A stretch of 64,000 nucleotides of DNA, taken from Mycolicibacterium komanii (GTDB lineage: Bacteria > Actinomycetota > Actinomycetes > Mycobacteriales > Mycobacteriaceae). Under the pieces are notes generated by a model. It did not search any database. It was given only the letters and a program-made list of their open reading frames with translations, and was not told the DNA's origin. Shown here piece after piece: positions 47,101 to 55,114 of the stretch. Both the position numbers and the translations under genes were made by a program. Location: the NCBI RefSeq assembly GCF_001050035.1, contig NZ_CVTA01000044.1, positions 234,581 to 298,580 of the forward strand. Reading direction: 5' to 3'. The stretch's first letter is position 1, and each line of letters begins with the position of its first letter.

Positions 47101-50100
47101 AGGGTCCTCGATCAATACAGCCGATTCGAGATCCGCGTGCTGGCAGTACGGGGCGACCGCCTGGCGATGGGGCGCAGTCGCTGGTGGGACGAGGCGGGGA
47201 ACGAGACGACACAGCTTCATGTTTCCGAAATCGGCGACGACGGTTTGTGCGTCTACGACTGCCGCTTCGACGGAGACGACTTCGAGGGCGCGTATCGAGA
47301 GCTCGAACAGCGCTACTTCGCCGGAGAGGGAGCGGCGTTCGCCGAGACAGGCGCTATCGGAACCGAGATGACCCTCGCGTGGAATCGCGGAGATTTCGAC
47401 CGGGTGTTCGGGGAATTCTTGGCGCCCGAATTCCGGATCGAATCGCGGACGCAGTCGGTTTTCGGCGATCGTTCGGCAGCCGAGCTTCGGTCCACTTACG
47501 AAGAACTTTGGGAGATGGTCGCCTCGACGCAGGTTTGGATCTCGTCGGCGTACTGGCTGTCCCCGACGGTCGGGATAGGCCGCAACGAACGCGAAGCAAT
47601 CGGCCATGACGGTGAGACGTACACGTGGACAAAGCTTTACGTTTTCACTCTTCGCGACAACCGCTTCACATCGATGTGCGAGTTCGCTGTGGACGACGAG
47701 GCCGCGGCGTTCGCGTATGCCGAAGGCTGCGTCCGCGCGACGACGAGTCGGCTGGCAATCACCAATCGGGCGTGCGAAGTAGGAGATCGAGTCCTCCAGG
47801 CGAGCGAGAGCGGGGACGTCGACACCGTCGTCGCCAATTTCGCCGAGCACTTCGTCTATGACGATCATCGGCGCCTCAGCGGCGACCCCGTCACAGATCG
47901 TGTGGAACTCAGGGCGGCCGTGCAACGAATGCTCGGGCAGTACAACCACTTCGACGCCCGCGTGCTGGCTGTTCGCGGCGAGCGCCTTCAACTCGCCCAT
48001 ACCCGATGGTCCGACGACGCCGGAAATGAGACGTCATATCTCCTCGTGATCGAGCTCGACGCCGATGGGCGTATCGCTTTACAGGCCAGCTTCGACGAAG
48101 GCGATTTCGACAGCGCATATCGCGAACTCGAACAGCGTTACTACGCCGGCGAAGGCGCAGCGCACAGCGATGCGGGCACGACGACGACCGAATTCGCGAT
48201 CGCTATCAATGCACGCGACCTGGACCGTGCGTTCGATGACCTCATCGCACCAGACTTCCGTGTCGAAAATCATTCGCGCTCCGGTTTTCCCGAGCGCTCG
48301 GCTAAGGGGCTGAAGGCGACTGTCGCCGAACTGCAATCGATGTTCGATCGCGTGCGCTCCTGGAACTCAGCCGTGTGCTGGTTGTCGCCGTTGCACGCAA
48401 TCGGCCTCAACGAACGCGAGGCGATCGGTCACGATGGTGAACGGTTCACGTGGTCACGGCTTTTCTTGATGGAGGTCAAGCAGGGTCGGCTCACGTACTT
48501 GTGCATATACGAACTGGATGACGAAGAAGCCGCATTCGCGCACGCCGAAGAGCTCGCCCATGAGGCTGCGACTCGCTTGCCGGTCACGAATATGGCCACC
48601 CGGACGTTTCTCGTCGGAGGGCAGGCTGCGAACGCGCACGACGTCGACGCGATGGTCCGACAGTATTCCGAGCACTTCGAATACGACGATCGGCGAAGGC
48701 TGGCGGGAAACCCGCTACCCGATGTGCGCAGCGGCGCGGAACGCATCTTGGCGCAGTACAACCAGTTCGAGGGACGCACACTGGCCGTCCGCGGTGACCG
48801 GCTGCATCTGTCTTGGAGTCGCTGGTGGACTGACGCCGGATACGAAACGGCCCACCTGATTCTGCAGGAGGTCGATGACAGCGGGCGGATCACCTATGAA
48901 GGTCGTTTCGACGAGGACGACTTCGAGCGCGCCTATCGCGAACTCACGCGCCGTTACTGCGTAGGTGAAGGTGCAGCGGTCGCTGAGGCAGAGGCGACAC
49001 TCGCGGAGTATCCGATCGGCTTCACGAACGGAGACATCGACGGCGTCTTCGATCGCCTTACTGCTCCGGGATTACGTGTCGACGACCGGTCGCGCTCGCT
49101 TTTCGGCGAACGTTCCGTCGGCGAGTTCCGGTCAACCTATGACGAACTGCTCGCCAGGACCTCCTCACTGCGGGTGTGGCACGCCGCGGTCAGTTGGCTG
49201 TCACCGGCGGTGGTTGTCGCCCGGTTTGAACAGACTGCGGTCGGAGCGGATGGCGAGCGGTTCGCATGGACGCACATCGACGTCATCGAGATCCGTGGCG
49301 GGCGGTTCAGCTCGGTCTGCTTGTTCGAAACCGACGATGAGGAAGCTGCATTCGCGTATGCCGAGGAGTTGGTGCGGGCTGCGAACACCCGGCTCACAGT
49401 GAACAATCTGGCTACCCGTACCGTCGACAACCTCTGGAGGGCGTTGCAAGCACGGGATGCCGATGCGGCAGCCGAGCTCGCCGCCGAGTCATTTAGTTTC
49501 GGTGATCATCGCCGCTTGCACGGAAATCCCGTCGGAGACACGCGCACCGCGCTCGCACGCATCCTCGAGGACTACACGTCCTTCGAGACGCGCACGCTCG
49601 CGGCACGCGGTGAGCGCCTCCACCTCGGTTGGACCCGCTGGTCTAACGACGACGGTTTCGAGGTTCACTATCTCACCGTTCATGAGGTCGATGACGCCGG
49701 ACGGATTCTGTATCACGGTCGCTTCGATGAAGACGATTTCGATGGCGCCTACCGAGAACTCACCCGTCGCTATTGCGCTGGAGAAGCCAAAGATTTCAGC
49801 CGCTCGGCGACCATCGTCACCGAGTGGATGTCAGCGCTCAACGCGGGCGATTTCGACCGAGGGTTCAGAGACCTGGTCACGGAGGACTTTCGCGTCGAGA
49901 ACCGTTCTCGCACGGCGTTTCCGGACCGTTCCGCGGCGGAACTGCGAGCAAGCCTCGAGGACTTGCGGTCCATGATGACGTCGATTCACCAATGGGACGT
50001 CGCCGAATGTTGGGTATCACCCAACTGTGTCGTCACTCGCAATGAAAGACAAGCCGTCGGCAAGGACGGTGAGCAGTACACCTGGTCCAGCATCGATGTC

Positions 50101-51048
50101 GGCGAGATCCGCGACGGCCGGGCCGCGCTCGTCTGCCGATTCGACGTCGACGACGAGGAGGCGGCGTTCGCGTACGCCGAGGAGCTCGCCCATACCGTTC
50201 ACAGCCGATTCAGACTGACCAACCGGTCCTGCGAGACCGTCGCCGACCTCCAGAATGCCCTGTGCGCCGGAGATCTCGAGGGAGGTATCGGCTGCTACGC
50301 GAACCCATCCGTGTACGAAGATCGACGCCGGCTCAGCGGGGATCCCATTCGCAACGCCGCAGGGCTGCGGCTGGCCGGGGAACGGATCCTGGCTCAGTAC
50401 AGCCACTTCCAGTGGCGAACACTCGCCGTCCGCGGTAATTCGATGAGCATGCACGCCAGCGTCTGGTCGGACGACTCCGGCAATGCAACCTCCTATCTGC
50501 ACGTCTACGAGGTCGATGACACTGGACATTTCATCTACGAGGGCCGCTTCGACGAGGACGACTTCGAGGGCGCCTACCGAGAACTCACACGCCGCTACTG
50601 CGCGGGTGAAGAGGAGGCGGTCGCCGAAGGCATAGCGCATACTGCGGAGTACCTGATGGCCATCAACCGACGAGAATGGGATCGGGTGTTCGGCGAGCTG
50701 ACGGATCCGGCAATCCAAGCCGTGAGCCGATCCAGTTCCGGCTTTCCCGATCGCTCGGCCGCCGAACTGCGCGCCAGCTACGAGCACCTGTGCGCAATGG
50801 TCGATTCGATACGTTCCTGGCACGCAGCGGAACATTGGCTGTCGCCGACGGTGGCGGTGACGCTTCACGAACGCGAAGCAATCGGCCATGACGGCGAGCG
50901 GTACGAGTGGAGCCGACTGATCGTGGGCGAGTTCCACGGTGGGCTCACCAGGCACATATGCGAATTCGACATGGACGACGAGGACTCCGCCTTCGCGTAC
51001 GCGGAGGAGCTTGTGCGCCGTGCCGGCACTAGTAGCGTGGAGTCATGA
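41179..51048 (+). CDS. giant zinc-ribbon, adenylate cyclase, STAND ATPase protein with 16 NTF2-like domains
   Basis: This single 3289-residue frame has no recognised counterpart in my memory at this size. Residues 8-50 hold four CxxC pairs (C8/C11, C22/C25, C33/C36, C47/C50), two zinc ribbons. Residues 71-245 are a class III cyclase with metal ligands D79 and D123, purine-specifying K119 and D187 (ATP type), and transition-state N194 and R198. An AAA/STAND ATPase follows with Walker A 'GDPGVGKS' (287-294) and Walker B 'FTLDDIQWAD' (385-394). Helical, probably TPR-like sequence runs to about 1090. Residues 1091-3289 are eight units of 272-280 residues, each two NTF2/SnoaL-like halves. The protein has no signal or membrane segment and is strongly acidic in the repeats. 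It overlaps msrB (ATGA). I infer a cytoplasmic ligand-responsive cAMP-producing switch; the NTF2 array may be the sensor. Confidence 0.88.
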   Translation: MAEDRRTCASCGTANEEDARFCEGCGGSLARVCTTCGLEARATARFCRGCGAPLDELATPAPEQIAGPARKTVTVMFADLAGSTTFEERVDAETAREVIGRYHDLLRSTAQRHRAGVTKYIGDGFMAVWGVPEIGPEDALRAVDAAAELQDRFVDLAAQVAETHRTELALRVAVNTGEVVVGAGDADLVGDALNVGARLEAECPRGRVVVGEETWRATRGRYGYESLGQVQVKGRHAPVAVYQWAGRHSDVADAAPFVGRSQEVRRLQGVLDDAIAGRAARLVTVIGDPGVGKSRLATEFLGAQSDACVVQTRCAVEGSVALAPIVEMLRARDLESDIPAGVSERDRLLRDLKGLATGVPGSVEENFWALRRFVEVLAWSGPVVFTLDDIQWADTLLLDFIEHLVEWVKDVPVLVLALARPELREIRPDLVAASRWVADALHLDGLDAGATAELAAKVLGATELPAELLHRLPASTGGNPLFVREFVGMLAHDGVLVEHPNGWRLTIDVDAITIPPTIHALLASRLERLDTGDRRILETASVVGSDFSVGTVRALAGGHADAIKLSLNRLRRLELAQPTGTYVGDEAVWRFHHVLIRDVAYRRLLKSERAELHERLADWVESGGASVAFEADEMIARHLEAAHTYLRELGAFDEHTNDLALRAARHYSAAARRALDRDELVSAGTQAARGAALAGADEGVNAELLLTGCEALLSAGDVTSAAALVEDLERIAGDALAPWATCYRCQFGVYTDPERLLEYDALLQGAIDEFARRADPAGLAKAHRVRASARLRLGRVGDGEVDLFEALIAARQSRDHRQITAALGAAPGAALWGPSPVPKAGGRCLDVVRMQRMTTAAPSLEATSLRHLAVLELLRGRPDKARKMLGEARQIVADLGLRHGLMETELFAGIIESMSGDPVAAEPHFRTALEGLDALGVGADAGLAAALLARSLLAQGRIDEADRYATESERLAGHNLKTAIAWRAVRAEILSAQGCHDEATVMARDAVAVASGTDIVLDHAEACLALGRVLDQARDSSGARSARTDARALYAAKEVSISVGLDDEPVVARSEEAASGALSHAAERAPAAARRLAVDNDSCRLLPMFIQATKDGDVEGALAWFSEQFVYDDRRRLSGDPVVGLDAMRTALERVHEQYTQFEFRVLAVRGRHLHLLWSRWADDNGNTATTLYVNETGDDGRILHHIRFDEDDFESAYRELERRFYAGEGEAFADVGAVGTEYIVALTAGDLNRAFNELSSPGLRFENRSRIAFPDPVVSDAKTSWGQLNAMMLSTRTWASVGFWLSSRCLIALIEREAIGSDNERYSWAWLIVSEISGGVFVSSCVFDVDDEDAAFAYAEERVRATTSRLAVENQASRSLPRFVEALRSHDVDGVVAAYADEFVYDDRRRLSGAPIVGRDAMRAAVARICDQYTQFDVRVLAVRGDRLFMARSRWADESDNATEYLHVTEVNDAGQVVYDGRFDAHDFEGANRELERRYYAGEGAAYADAGAVTTDITSSLNRKDYDRVFGELFASDFRLENHSHAAFPELSASEFRGTLEELDGIVASSRVWTPAIKWLSPNWHVFLFAREAAGLDDEKYEWSSIHTAEIRGGRLASICQFEIDDEAAAFAYVQERVRATESRLAVTNRASQAADVAWRAFQVGDLRAAMAGCSDSFVYDDRRGVSGNAIEGLDGLRNASVRILDLYPHSEWRTLAVRGERLELGWSRWWDDAGNETSGFHVLETDSDGSTIYHGRFDEDDFEAALRELERRYYAGEGTAFAEGGAVSTATFVAINRGDYDRVVEELSTPAMRIENRSRSGLPDRSADDLRSGWGHLDALVSSSRSWPSVVCWLSPQWSVSRVEREATGDDGELYTWTFVLVAEVLDGRTNSLCQFDIEDEEAAFAYADERVRAASSRLAVKNSATDVVEAGWQAMRSHDVEGLVATYADSFVYVDRRRLSGDPIVGRDAIRAAIQRVLDQYSRFEIRVLAVRGDRLAMGRSRWWDEAGNETTQLHVSEIGDDGLCVYDCRFDGDDFEGAYRELEQRYFAGEGAAFAETGAIGTEMTLAWNRGDFDRVFGEFLAPEFRIESRTQSVFGDRSAAELRSTYEELWEMVASTQVWISSAYWLSPTVGIGRNEREAIGHDGETYTWTKLYVFTLRDNRFTSMCEFAVDDEAAAFAYAEGCVRATTSRLAITNRACEVGDRVLQASESGDVDTVVANFAEHFVYDDHRRLSGDPVTDRVELRAAVQRMLGQYNHFDARVLAVRGERLQLAHTRWSDDAGNETSYLLVIELDADGRIALQASFDEGDFDSAYRELEQRYYAGEGAAHSDAGTTTTEFAIAINARDLDRAFDDLIAPDFRVENHSRSGFPERSAKGLKATVAELQSMFDRVRSWNSAVCWLSPLHAIGLNEREAIGHDGERFTWSRLFLMEVKQGRLTYLCIYELDDEEAAFAHAEELAHEAATRLPVTNMATRTFLVGGQAANAHDVDAMVRQYSEHFEYDDRRRLAGNPLPDVRSGAERILAQYNQFEGRTLAVRGDRLHLSWSRWWTDAGYETAHLILQEVDDSGRITYEGRFDEDDFERAYRELTRRYCVGEGAAVAEAEATLAEYPIGFTNGDIDGVFDRLTAPGLRVDDRSRSLFGERSVGEFRSTYDELLARTSSLRVWHAAVSWLSPAVVVARFEQTAVGADGERFAWTHIDVIEIRGGRFSSVCLFETDDEEAAFAYAEELVRAANTRLTVNNLATRTVDNLWRALQARDADAAAELAAESFSFGDHRRLHGNPVGDTRTALARILEDYTSFETRTLAARGERLHLGWTRWSNDDGFEVHYLTVHEVDDAGRILYHGRFDEDDFDGAYRELTRRYCAGEAKDFSRSATIVTEWMSALNAGDFDRGFRDLVTEDFRVENRSRTAFPDRSAAELRASLEDLRSMMTSIHQWDVAECWVSPNCVVTRNERQAVGKDGEQYTWSSIDVGEIRDGRAALVCRFDVDDEEAAFAYAEELAHTVHSRFRLTNRSCETVADLQNALCAGDLEGGIGCYANPSVYEDRRRLSGDPIRNAAGLRLAGERILAQYSHFQWRTLAVRGNSMSMHASVWSDDSGNATSYLHVYEVDDTGHFIYEGRFDEDDFEGAYRELTRRYCAGEEEAVAEGIAHTAEYLMAINRREWDRVFGELTDPAIQAVSRSSSGFPDRSAAELRASYEHLCAMVDSIRSWHAAEHWLSPTVAVTLHEREAIGHDGERYEWSRLIVGEFHGGLTRHICEFDMDDEDSAFAYAEELVRRAGTSSVES
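44449..51045 (+). repeat. eight tandem protein-coding units of about 825 bp
   Basis: Units begin at the arginine of an 'S/T-R-L-x-V-x-N' motif: 44449, 45274, 46099, 46924, 47749, 48574, 49390 and 50206. Spacing is exactly 825 bases for units 1-5 and 816 for units 6 and 7; unit 8 ends at the stop. Half A of each unit has 'FVYDDRRRLSGDP' then 'LAVRGDRL' then 'RFDEDDFEGAYREL'; half B has 'FENRSR-x-xFP' then 'WLSP' then 'FDVDDEEAAFAYAEE'. Units 1-5 end half A with RRYYAGEG-type sequence, units 6-8 with TRRYCAGE, so the array contains two subgroups. DNA identity between units is far from complete, so the units are old. Confidence 0.9.
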
Positions 51049-51458
51049 CCACACCGGCTCCCAAACTGCAGCTGACCGATGACGAGTGGCGCAAGAAGCT
51101 GACCCCCGAGGAGTTCCACGTCCTGCGCGAGGCCGGCACCGAGCGTCCCTTCACCGGCGAGTACACCGACACCAAGACTGAGGGCGTCTACGAGTGCCGC
51201 GCCTGCGGCGCCGAGCTGTTCCGCAGCACCGAGAAATTCGAATCGCACTGCGGCTGGCCGTCGTTCTTCGATCCCGCCGATTCCGACGCCGTCATCCTGC
51301 GCACCGACGATTCGCTCGGGATGCACCGCGTCGAGGTGCTCTGCGCCAACTGCCACAGCCACCTGGGCCACGTCTTCGAGGGCGAGGGCTACCCCACCCC
51401 GACCGACCAGCGCTACTGCATCAACTCGATCTCGCTGCGGCTCAAGCCGACCTCCTGA
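51045..51458 (+). CDS. msrB: peptide-methionine (R)-S-oxide reductase MsrB
   Basis: MsrB repairs methionine-R-sulfoxide in proteins. The 137-residue enzyme has zinc ligands C51/C54 and C101/C104, the conserved 'ESHCGWPSFFD' and catalytic C126 in 'RYCINS'. Its ATG overlaps the TGA of the giant cyclase gene by four bases, so it is translated at least partly from that operon. It corresponds to Rv2674. Confidence 0.96.
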   Translation: MTTPAPKLQLTDDEWRKKLTPEEFHVLREAGTERPFTGEYTDTKTEGVYECRACGAELFRSTEKFESHCGWPSFFDPADSDAVILRTDDSLGMHRVEVLCANCHSHLGHVFEGEGYPTPTDQRYCINSISLRLKPTS

Positions 51459-51460
51459 CG

Positions 51461-51516
51461 CGAACGTGCGCTCAGTTCAAATATTCACGCGGATCTTCGA
51501 ACTGAGCGCACGTTCG
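51461..51516. terminator. 18-bp perfect hairpin between convergent genes
   Basis: CGAACGTGCGCTCAGTTC at 51461-51478 is the exact inverse complement of 51499-51516, with a 20-base loop. It lies between the msrB stop (51458) and the stop of the minus-strand gene at 51527. The outer bases CGAACGTGCG and CACGTTCGGCGCA are the same as in the hairpin at 4036-4091. No U-tract. Confidence 0.7.
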
Positions 51517-51526
51517 GCGCAGAACG

Positions 51527-51838
51527 CTACGACGGGTAGACGGCGAACTCGGCCCGGTCCTCGGTGTCGGCGACACACTGGAACAGCAACGGCGCGGTCA
51601 TCGCGTTGCCGGAATAGCACGTGAACGGGCCGATGACCTGATACTTGTCGCCGTTCAGGTCGTACTTCACCGCATAGTCCGACGCGGTGATGCAGTCGAT
51701 GTCGCCGGCCGTGATGTCGATGACCTGACCGAAGCGCGGCGCGCACTTCTCGCTGTCCGGAGCCTGCGCGACACCCGTCGGCGCCATCGCGAGCGCCCCA
51801 AGCAGAAAGCCTGCGCCGAGCAGCACCTGTGTCCTCAT
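51527..51838 (-). CDS. small secreted protein
   Basis: The 103-residue product has a signal peptide (RTQVLLGAGFLLGALAMAP to 'GVAQA') and a mature part of about 78 residues with four cysteines ('SEKCAPRF', 'DIDCITAS', 'FTCYSG', 'FQCVAD'), probably two disulfides. No family is recognised. It starts at ATG 51838 and is the counterpart of no gene I recall between msrB and hemQ. Confidence 0.75.
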   Translation of the reverse strand: MRTQVLLGAGFLLGALAMAPTGVAQAPDSEKCAPRFGQVIDITAGDIDCITASDYAVKYDLNGDKYQVIGPFTCYSGNAMTAPLLFQCVADTEDRAEFAVYPS

Positions 51839-51877
51839 CGGACCATGATGAACGAAGTGGTCCCGGCCGGGAGCCCT

Positions 51878-52573
51878 TTAGGGCAGGCGATCGACCAGTT
51901 GCTCGGCGCTGATCCGCGGACCGGTGAAGAACGGCGTCTCCTCGCGGACATGCCGGCGCGCGTCGGTGGCGCGCAGATCCCGCATCAGGTCGACGATGCG
52001 GTGCAGTTCCGGAGCCTCGAACGCCAGGATCCATTCGTAGTCGCCCAGCGCGAACGCCGGAACGGTGTTGGCCCGGACGTCCTTGTAGCCGCGCGCTGCC
52101 ATGCCGTGCTCGGCGAGCATGCGACGGCGCTCCTCGTCGGGCAGCAGGTACCAGTCCAGCGACCGCACGAACGGATACACGCAGATGTAATTGCCCGGCT
52201 CCTCGCCCGCCAGGAACGCCGGAATGTGGCTCTTGTTGAACTCCGCCGGGCGGTGCAGCGCGACGTTGCTCCAGACCGGACTGCTGACGCGCCCCAAGGT
52301 GGTGGTGCGACGGAAGTCGGCGTAGGTGGCCTGCAGCGCCTCGACGTTGTCGGCGTGCGTCCAGATCATGAAGTCGGCGTCGGCGCGCATTCCCGCGATG
52401 TCGTACAGGCCGCGCACCACCACACCGCGTTCCTCCTGCTGTTTGAGGAACGTCGCGGTCTCGTCGGCGACGGCCGCGCGGTCCTCGCCCAGTTCCCCCG
52501 GACGCACGGCGAACACCGAGAACATCAGGTAGCGGAGGGCGGAGTTGAGGGCGTCGTAGTCGAGCTTGGCCAT
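51878..52573 (-). CDS. hemQ: coproheme decarboxylase HemQ (ChdC)
   Basis: HemQ/ChdC decarboxylates coproheme to heme b with peroxide in the coproporphyrin-dependent pathway. The 231-residue chlorite-dismutase-like protein has '[20 protein letters not shown]' and '[20 protein letters not shown]', the region of the proximal histidine, and '[18 protein letters not shown]'. ATG 52573 lies 5 bases after the hemY stop, so it is in the hemE-hemY operon. Confidence 0.95.
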   Translation of the reverse strand: MAKLDYDALNSALRYLMFSVFAVRPGELGEDRAAVADETATFLKQQEERGVVVRGLYDIAGMRADADFMIWTHADNVEALQATYADFRRTTTLGRVSSPVWSNVALHRPAEFNKSHIPAFLAGEEPGNYICVYPFVRSLDWYLLPDEERRRMLAEHGMAARGYKDVRANTVPAFALGDYEWILAFEAPELHRIVDLMRDLRATDARRHVREETPFFTGPRISAEQLVDRLP

Positions 52574-52577
52574 GGCT

Positions 52578-53933
52578 CTATCGTGCCACGCGCGAGGTGA
52601 CCAACGCCGCCGCCGCCCTGGTGGCCGCCGACACACACGCCGGAACACCGATGCCGTCGAGAAACCCGCCCGCCACCGCGATCGTCGGCGGCAATCCCGC
52701 CCGCAGCTCGGCCACCAGCGCCCCGTGACCGGGGCCGTACTGCGGCATCGCGTCGATCCAGCGCTGCACGCGGAAGTCGACGGGCTCCGTCCTGACCCCG
52801 AAGAGCGTCGCGAGATCCTCCGCGGCCCACGTGAGCAGCTCTTCGTCCCCCACGCTGCGGGCCAGATTGTCGCCGAACCGGCCGAACGACAGCCGGACCA
52901 GCTCGACGCTGCCGCGCGGACCCCACTTGCGCGACGTCAGCGTGACCGCCTTCGAGCGCAGCCGTTCACCGCTGGCCACCAGCACACCGGACTGCTGCGG
53001 CAACGGCGTACCGCCCGGCAGCGCGAGCGCCACCAACGCCGTCGACGCCACCGGAATGCGACCAGCCGCGGCGGCGCTCTGGGGGGCCACCTCTGCAACG
53101 AGCCGCGCCAGACGCGGCGCAGGTACCGCGAGCACCACCGCATCGGCGTGGTGGCGGGCGCCCTCGTCGTCGACGAGTTCCCAGCCCCGCGCGTCGCGGT
53201 GCAGTCCTTCGACCGTGACCTGCCGCCACTGCACCCCGGCGCGGCGAACGAGCTCGTCGACCAACACCCGGTAGCCGCCCTCGACGGCACCGAAGACCGA
53301 CCCGGTGACCGGCGGCGGCACGGCCTCGCGGACGGCGTCGGTCAGGCTGGGAGCACCGCGGTCGAGGACGACGGCCAGCGTCGGGACCGCCGACCGGACG
53401 CCGATCGTGCCCGCGTTTCCGGCGTAGACACCGGTGAGCAGGGGCTCGACGGACCGGGTGACCACCTGCTCACCGAATCGGTCACCGACGAGGTCGGCGA
53501 CGGACGGGTCGGCGCCGGGACGCCAGGCGAACGGGCGGTCGCGTTCGCCCTGCATCCAGGCGATCGTCGCGTCGTCCACCAGTCCGGCCAGCGCCGACGG
53601 CTGCGCAGGTATCCCCTGCAGCGTGCCCGCAGGCAGCGGGTGCAGCCTGGCCTGGCTGTAGATCAACGGTCGCGCGCCGGTCGTGCCGACCTGCCGGTTC
53701 GCCAGGCCCAACTCGGCCAGCAACGCGGGGACCTCGGGTCGTCGGGCGACGAACGCCTCGGCGCCGACGTCCATCGGTTGCCCGCCGATCCGCTCGGTAC
53801 GCAACACGCCGCCCAGCCGGTCCGCCGGGTCGAACACCGTGATCGACGCATCCGGGCCCGCCGCAACCCGCAGCCGATACGCGGCGACAAGGCCCGAAAC
53901 ACCGCCGCCGACAACGCAATACGACGCAGTCAC
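52578..53933 (-). CDS. hemY: coproporphyrinogen III oxidase HemY (CgoX)
   Basis: This FAD enzyme oxidises coproporphyrinogen III to coproporphyrin III in actinobacteria. The 451-residue protein starts with the dinucleotide fold '[15 protein letters not shown]' and ends with '[17 protein letters not shown]', the C-terminal FAD contact of the protoporphyrinogen-oxidase family. GTG 53933 overlaps the hemE stop (GTGA). It lies between hemE and hemQ as in M. tuberculosis. Confidence 0.94.
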   Translation of the reverse strand: MTASYCVVGGGVSGLVAAYRLRVAAGPDASITVFDPADRLGGVLRTERIGGQPMDVGAEAFVARRPEVPALLAELGLANRQVGTTGARPLIYSQARLHPLPAGTLQGIPAQPSALAGLVDDATIAWMQGERDRPFAWRPGADPSVADLVGDRFGEQVVTRSVEPLLTGVYAGNAGTIGVRSAVPTLAVVLDRGAPSLTDAVREAVPPPVTGSVFGAVEGGYRVLVDELVRRAGVQWRQVTVEGLHRDARGWELVDDEGARHHADAVVLAVPAPRLARLVAEVAPQSAAAAGRIPVASTALVALALPGGTPLPQQSGVLVASGERLRSKAVTLTSRKWGPRGSVELVRLSFGRFGDNLARSVGDEELLTWAAEDLATLFGVRTEPVDFRVQRWIDAMPQYGPGHGALVAELRAGLPPTIAVAGGFLDGIGVPACVSAATRAAAALVTSRVAR

Positions 53934-54994
53934 AGCGAGTGCACCAACGCCACCACTTCGGTGATCACCTCGGGATCGGTCGCGGGGAGCACGCCGTGGC
54001 CGAGGTTGAAGACGTGTCCCGCGGCTCCGGCGTCGACCGCCCGGCGACCCTCGTCGACAACCGCACGCGCCGCACGCTCGGCCACCGGCAGGCCTGCCAG
54101 CAACACCACCGGGTCCAGATTGCCCTGCAACGCCGTCCCCGGGACGACCCGGGCGGCGGCGTCGGGCAGCGACGTGCGCCAGTCGACCCCGACCACGGCC
54201 GGGGCGCCGTGCCCGGAGGCGGCCTGAGACATCGCCCCCAGCAGTTCGGCGGTACCGACGCCGAAGTGCGTCATCGGCACACCGGCGGCGGCCAGCGTGG
54301 CGAACACCCGGGTGCTGTGCGGAAGCACATGGCTGCGGTAGTCAGCCAGCGAGAGCGTCCCGGCCCACGAGTCGAACACCTGGATCGCGTCGACGCCGGC
54401 GTCCACCTGGACCTGCAGGAACGCGATCGTCACGTCGGTCAGCGCGGTCATCAGCGCGTGCCAGGTGTCGGGTTCTGCGAGCATCATCGCCTTGGTGTGC
54501 TCGTGGTTTCGGCTCGGTCCGCCCTCGACGAGATAGGACGCCAGCGTGAACGGCGCGCCCGCGAACCCGATCAACGGCACGTCACCGAGCTCGGAGACCA
54601 GCATTCCGACCGCATCGGCCACCGGCGCGACCTGCTCGCGCTGCAGCGGTCGCATGGCCGCGACGTCGGCGGCGGTGCGGATCGGATGCTCGATCACCGG
54701 ACCGACGTCGGGCACGATGTCGAGGTCGATACCGGAGGCTCGCAGCGGCACCACGATGTCGGAGAACAGGATCGCGGCGTCGACGCCGTGCCTGCGGACC
54801 GGCTGCAGCGTGATCTCGGTGATCAGCTCCGCATCGAAGCAGGCCTGCATCATCGTGTTCTTGGCCCGTAGCGCGCGATACTCCGGCAGCGAACGGCCCG
54901 CCTGCCGCATGAACCACACCGGCACGCGGCCGGGTTTGCGGCCGCTCGCGGCGGCCAGATATGGCGAGTCGGGCAGCTCACGGCGTGTGTTCAT
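53930..54994 (-). CDS. hemE: uroporphyrinogen decarboxylase
   Basis: HemE converts uroporphyrinogen III to coproporphyrinogen III. The 354-residue TIM-barrel enzyme shows '[20 protein letters not shown]' and the second signature '[20 protein letters not shown]'. The start at ATG 54994 ([10 protein letters not shown]) matches known mycobacterial HemE; ATG 55012 would add six residues. It leads the hemE-hemY-hemQ operon. Confidence 0.95.
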   Translation of the reverse strand: MNTRRELPDSPYLAAASGRKPGRVPVWFMRQAGRSLPEYRALRAKNTMMQACFDAELITEITLQPVRRHGVDAAILFSDIVVPLRASGIDLDIVPDVGPVIEHPIRTAADVAAMRPLQREQVAPVADAVGMLVSELGDVPLIGFAGAPFTLASYLVEGGPSRNHEHTKAMMLAEPDTWHALMTALTDVTIAFLQVQVDAGVDAIQVFDSWAGTLSLADYRSHVLPHSTRVFATLAAAGVPMTHFGVGTAELLGAMSQAASGHGAPAVVGVDWRTSLPDAAARVVPGTALQGNLDPVVLLAGLPVAERAARAVVDEGRRAVDAGAAGHVFNLGHGVLPATDPEVITEVVALVHSL

Positions 54995-55114
54995 CGCTGT
55001 CAATGCTGCCATGAAGACCCGTCGGCGCCCGCTTCGCCTCGGCCGACCGGTTGTCCGTACAAGATCGGCGCGCCACGCGCACAGACCTGCTCGAATGGTC
55101 TAGCGTCAAACGTC

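Noticed and set aside
44449..51045. Assembly duplication as the source of the repeat
   Set aside because: Units are clearly diverged at DNA and protein level and the frame stays open, so they are not copies made by misassembly.
44449..51045. CRISPR array or other short-repeat locus
   Set aside because: Repeat period is 816-825 bases and protein-coding; no short direct repeats with unique spacers occur anywhere in the window.
41179..51048. Non-ribosomal peptide or polyketide synthase, suggested by gene size
   Set aside because: No adenylation, condensation, ketosynthase or carrier motifs; the repeats are NTF2-like.
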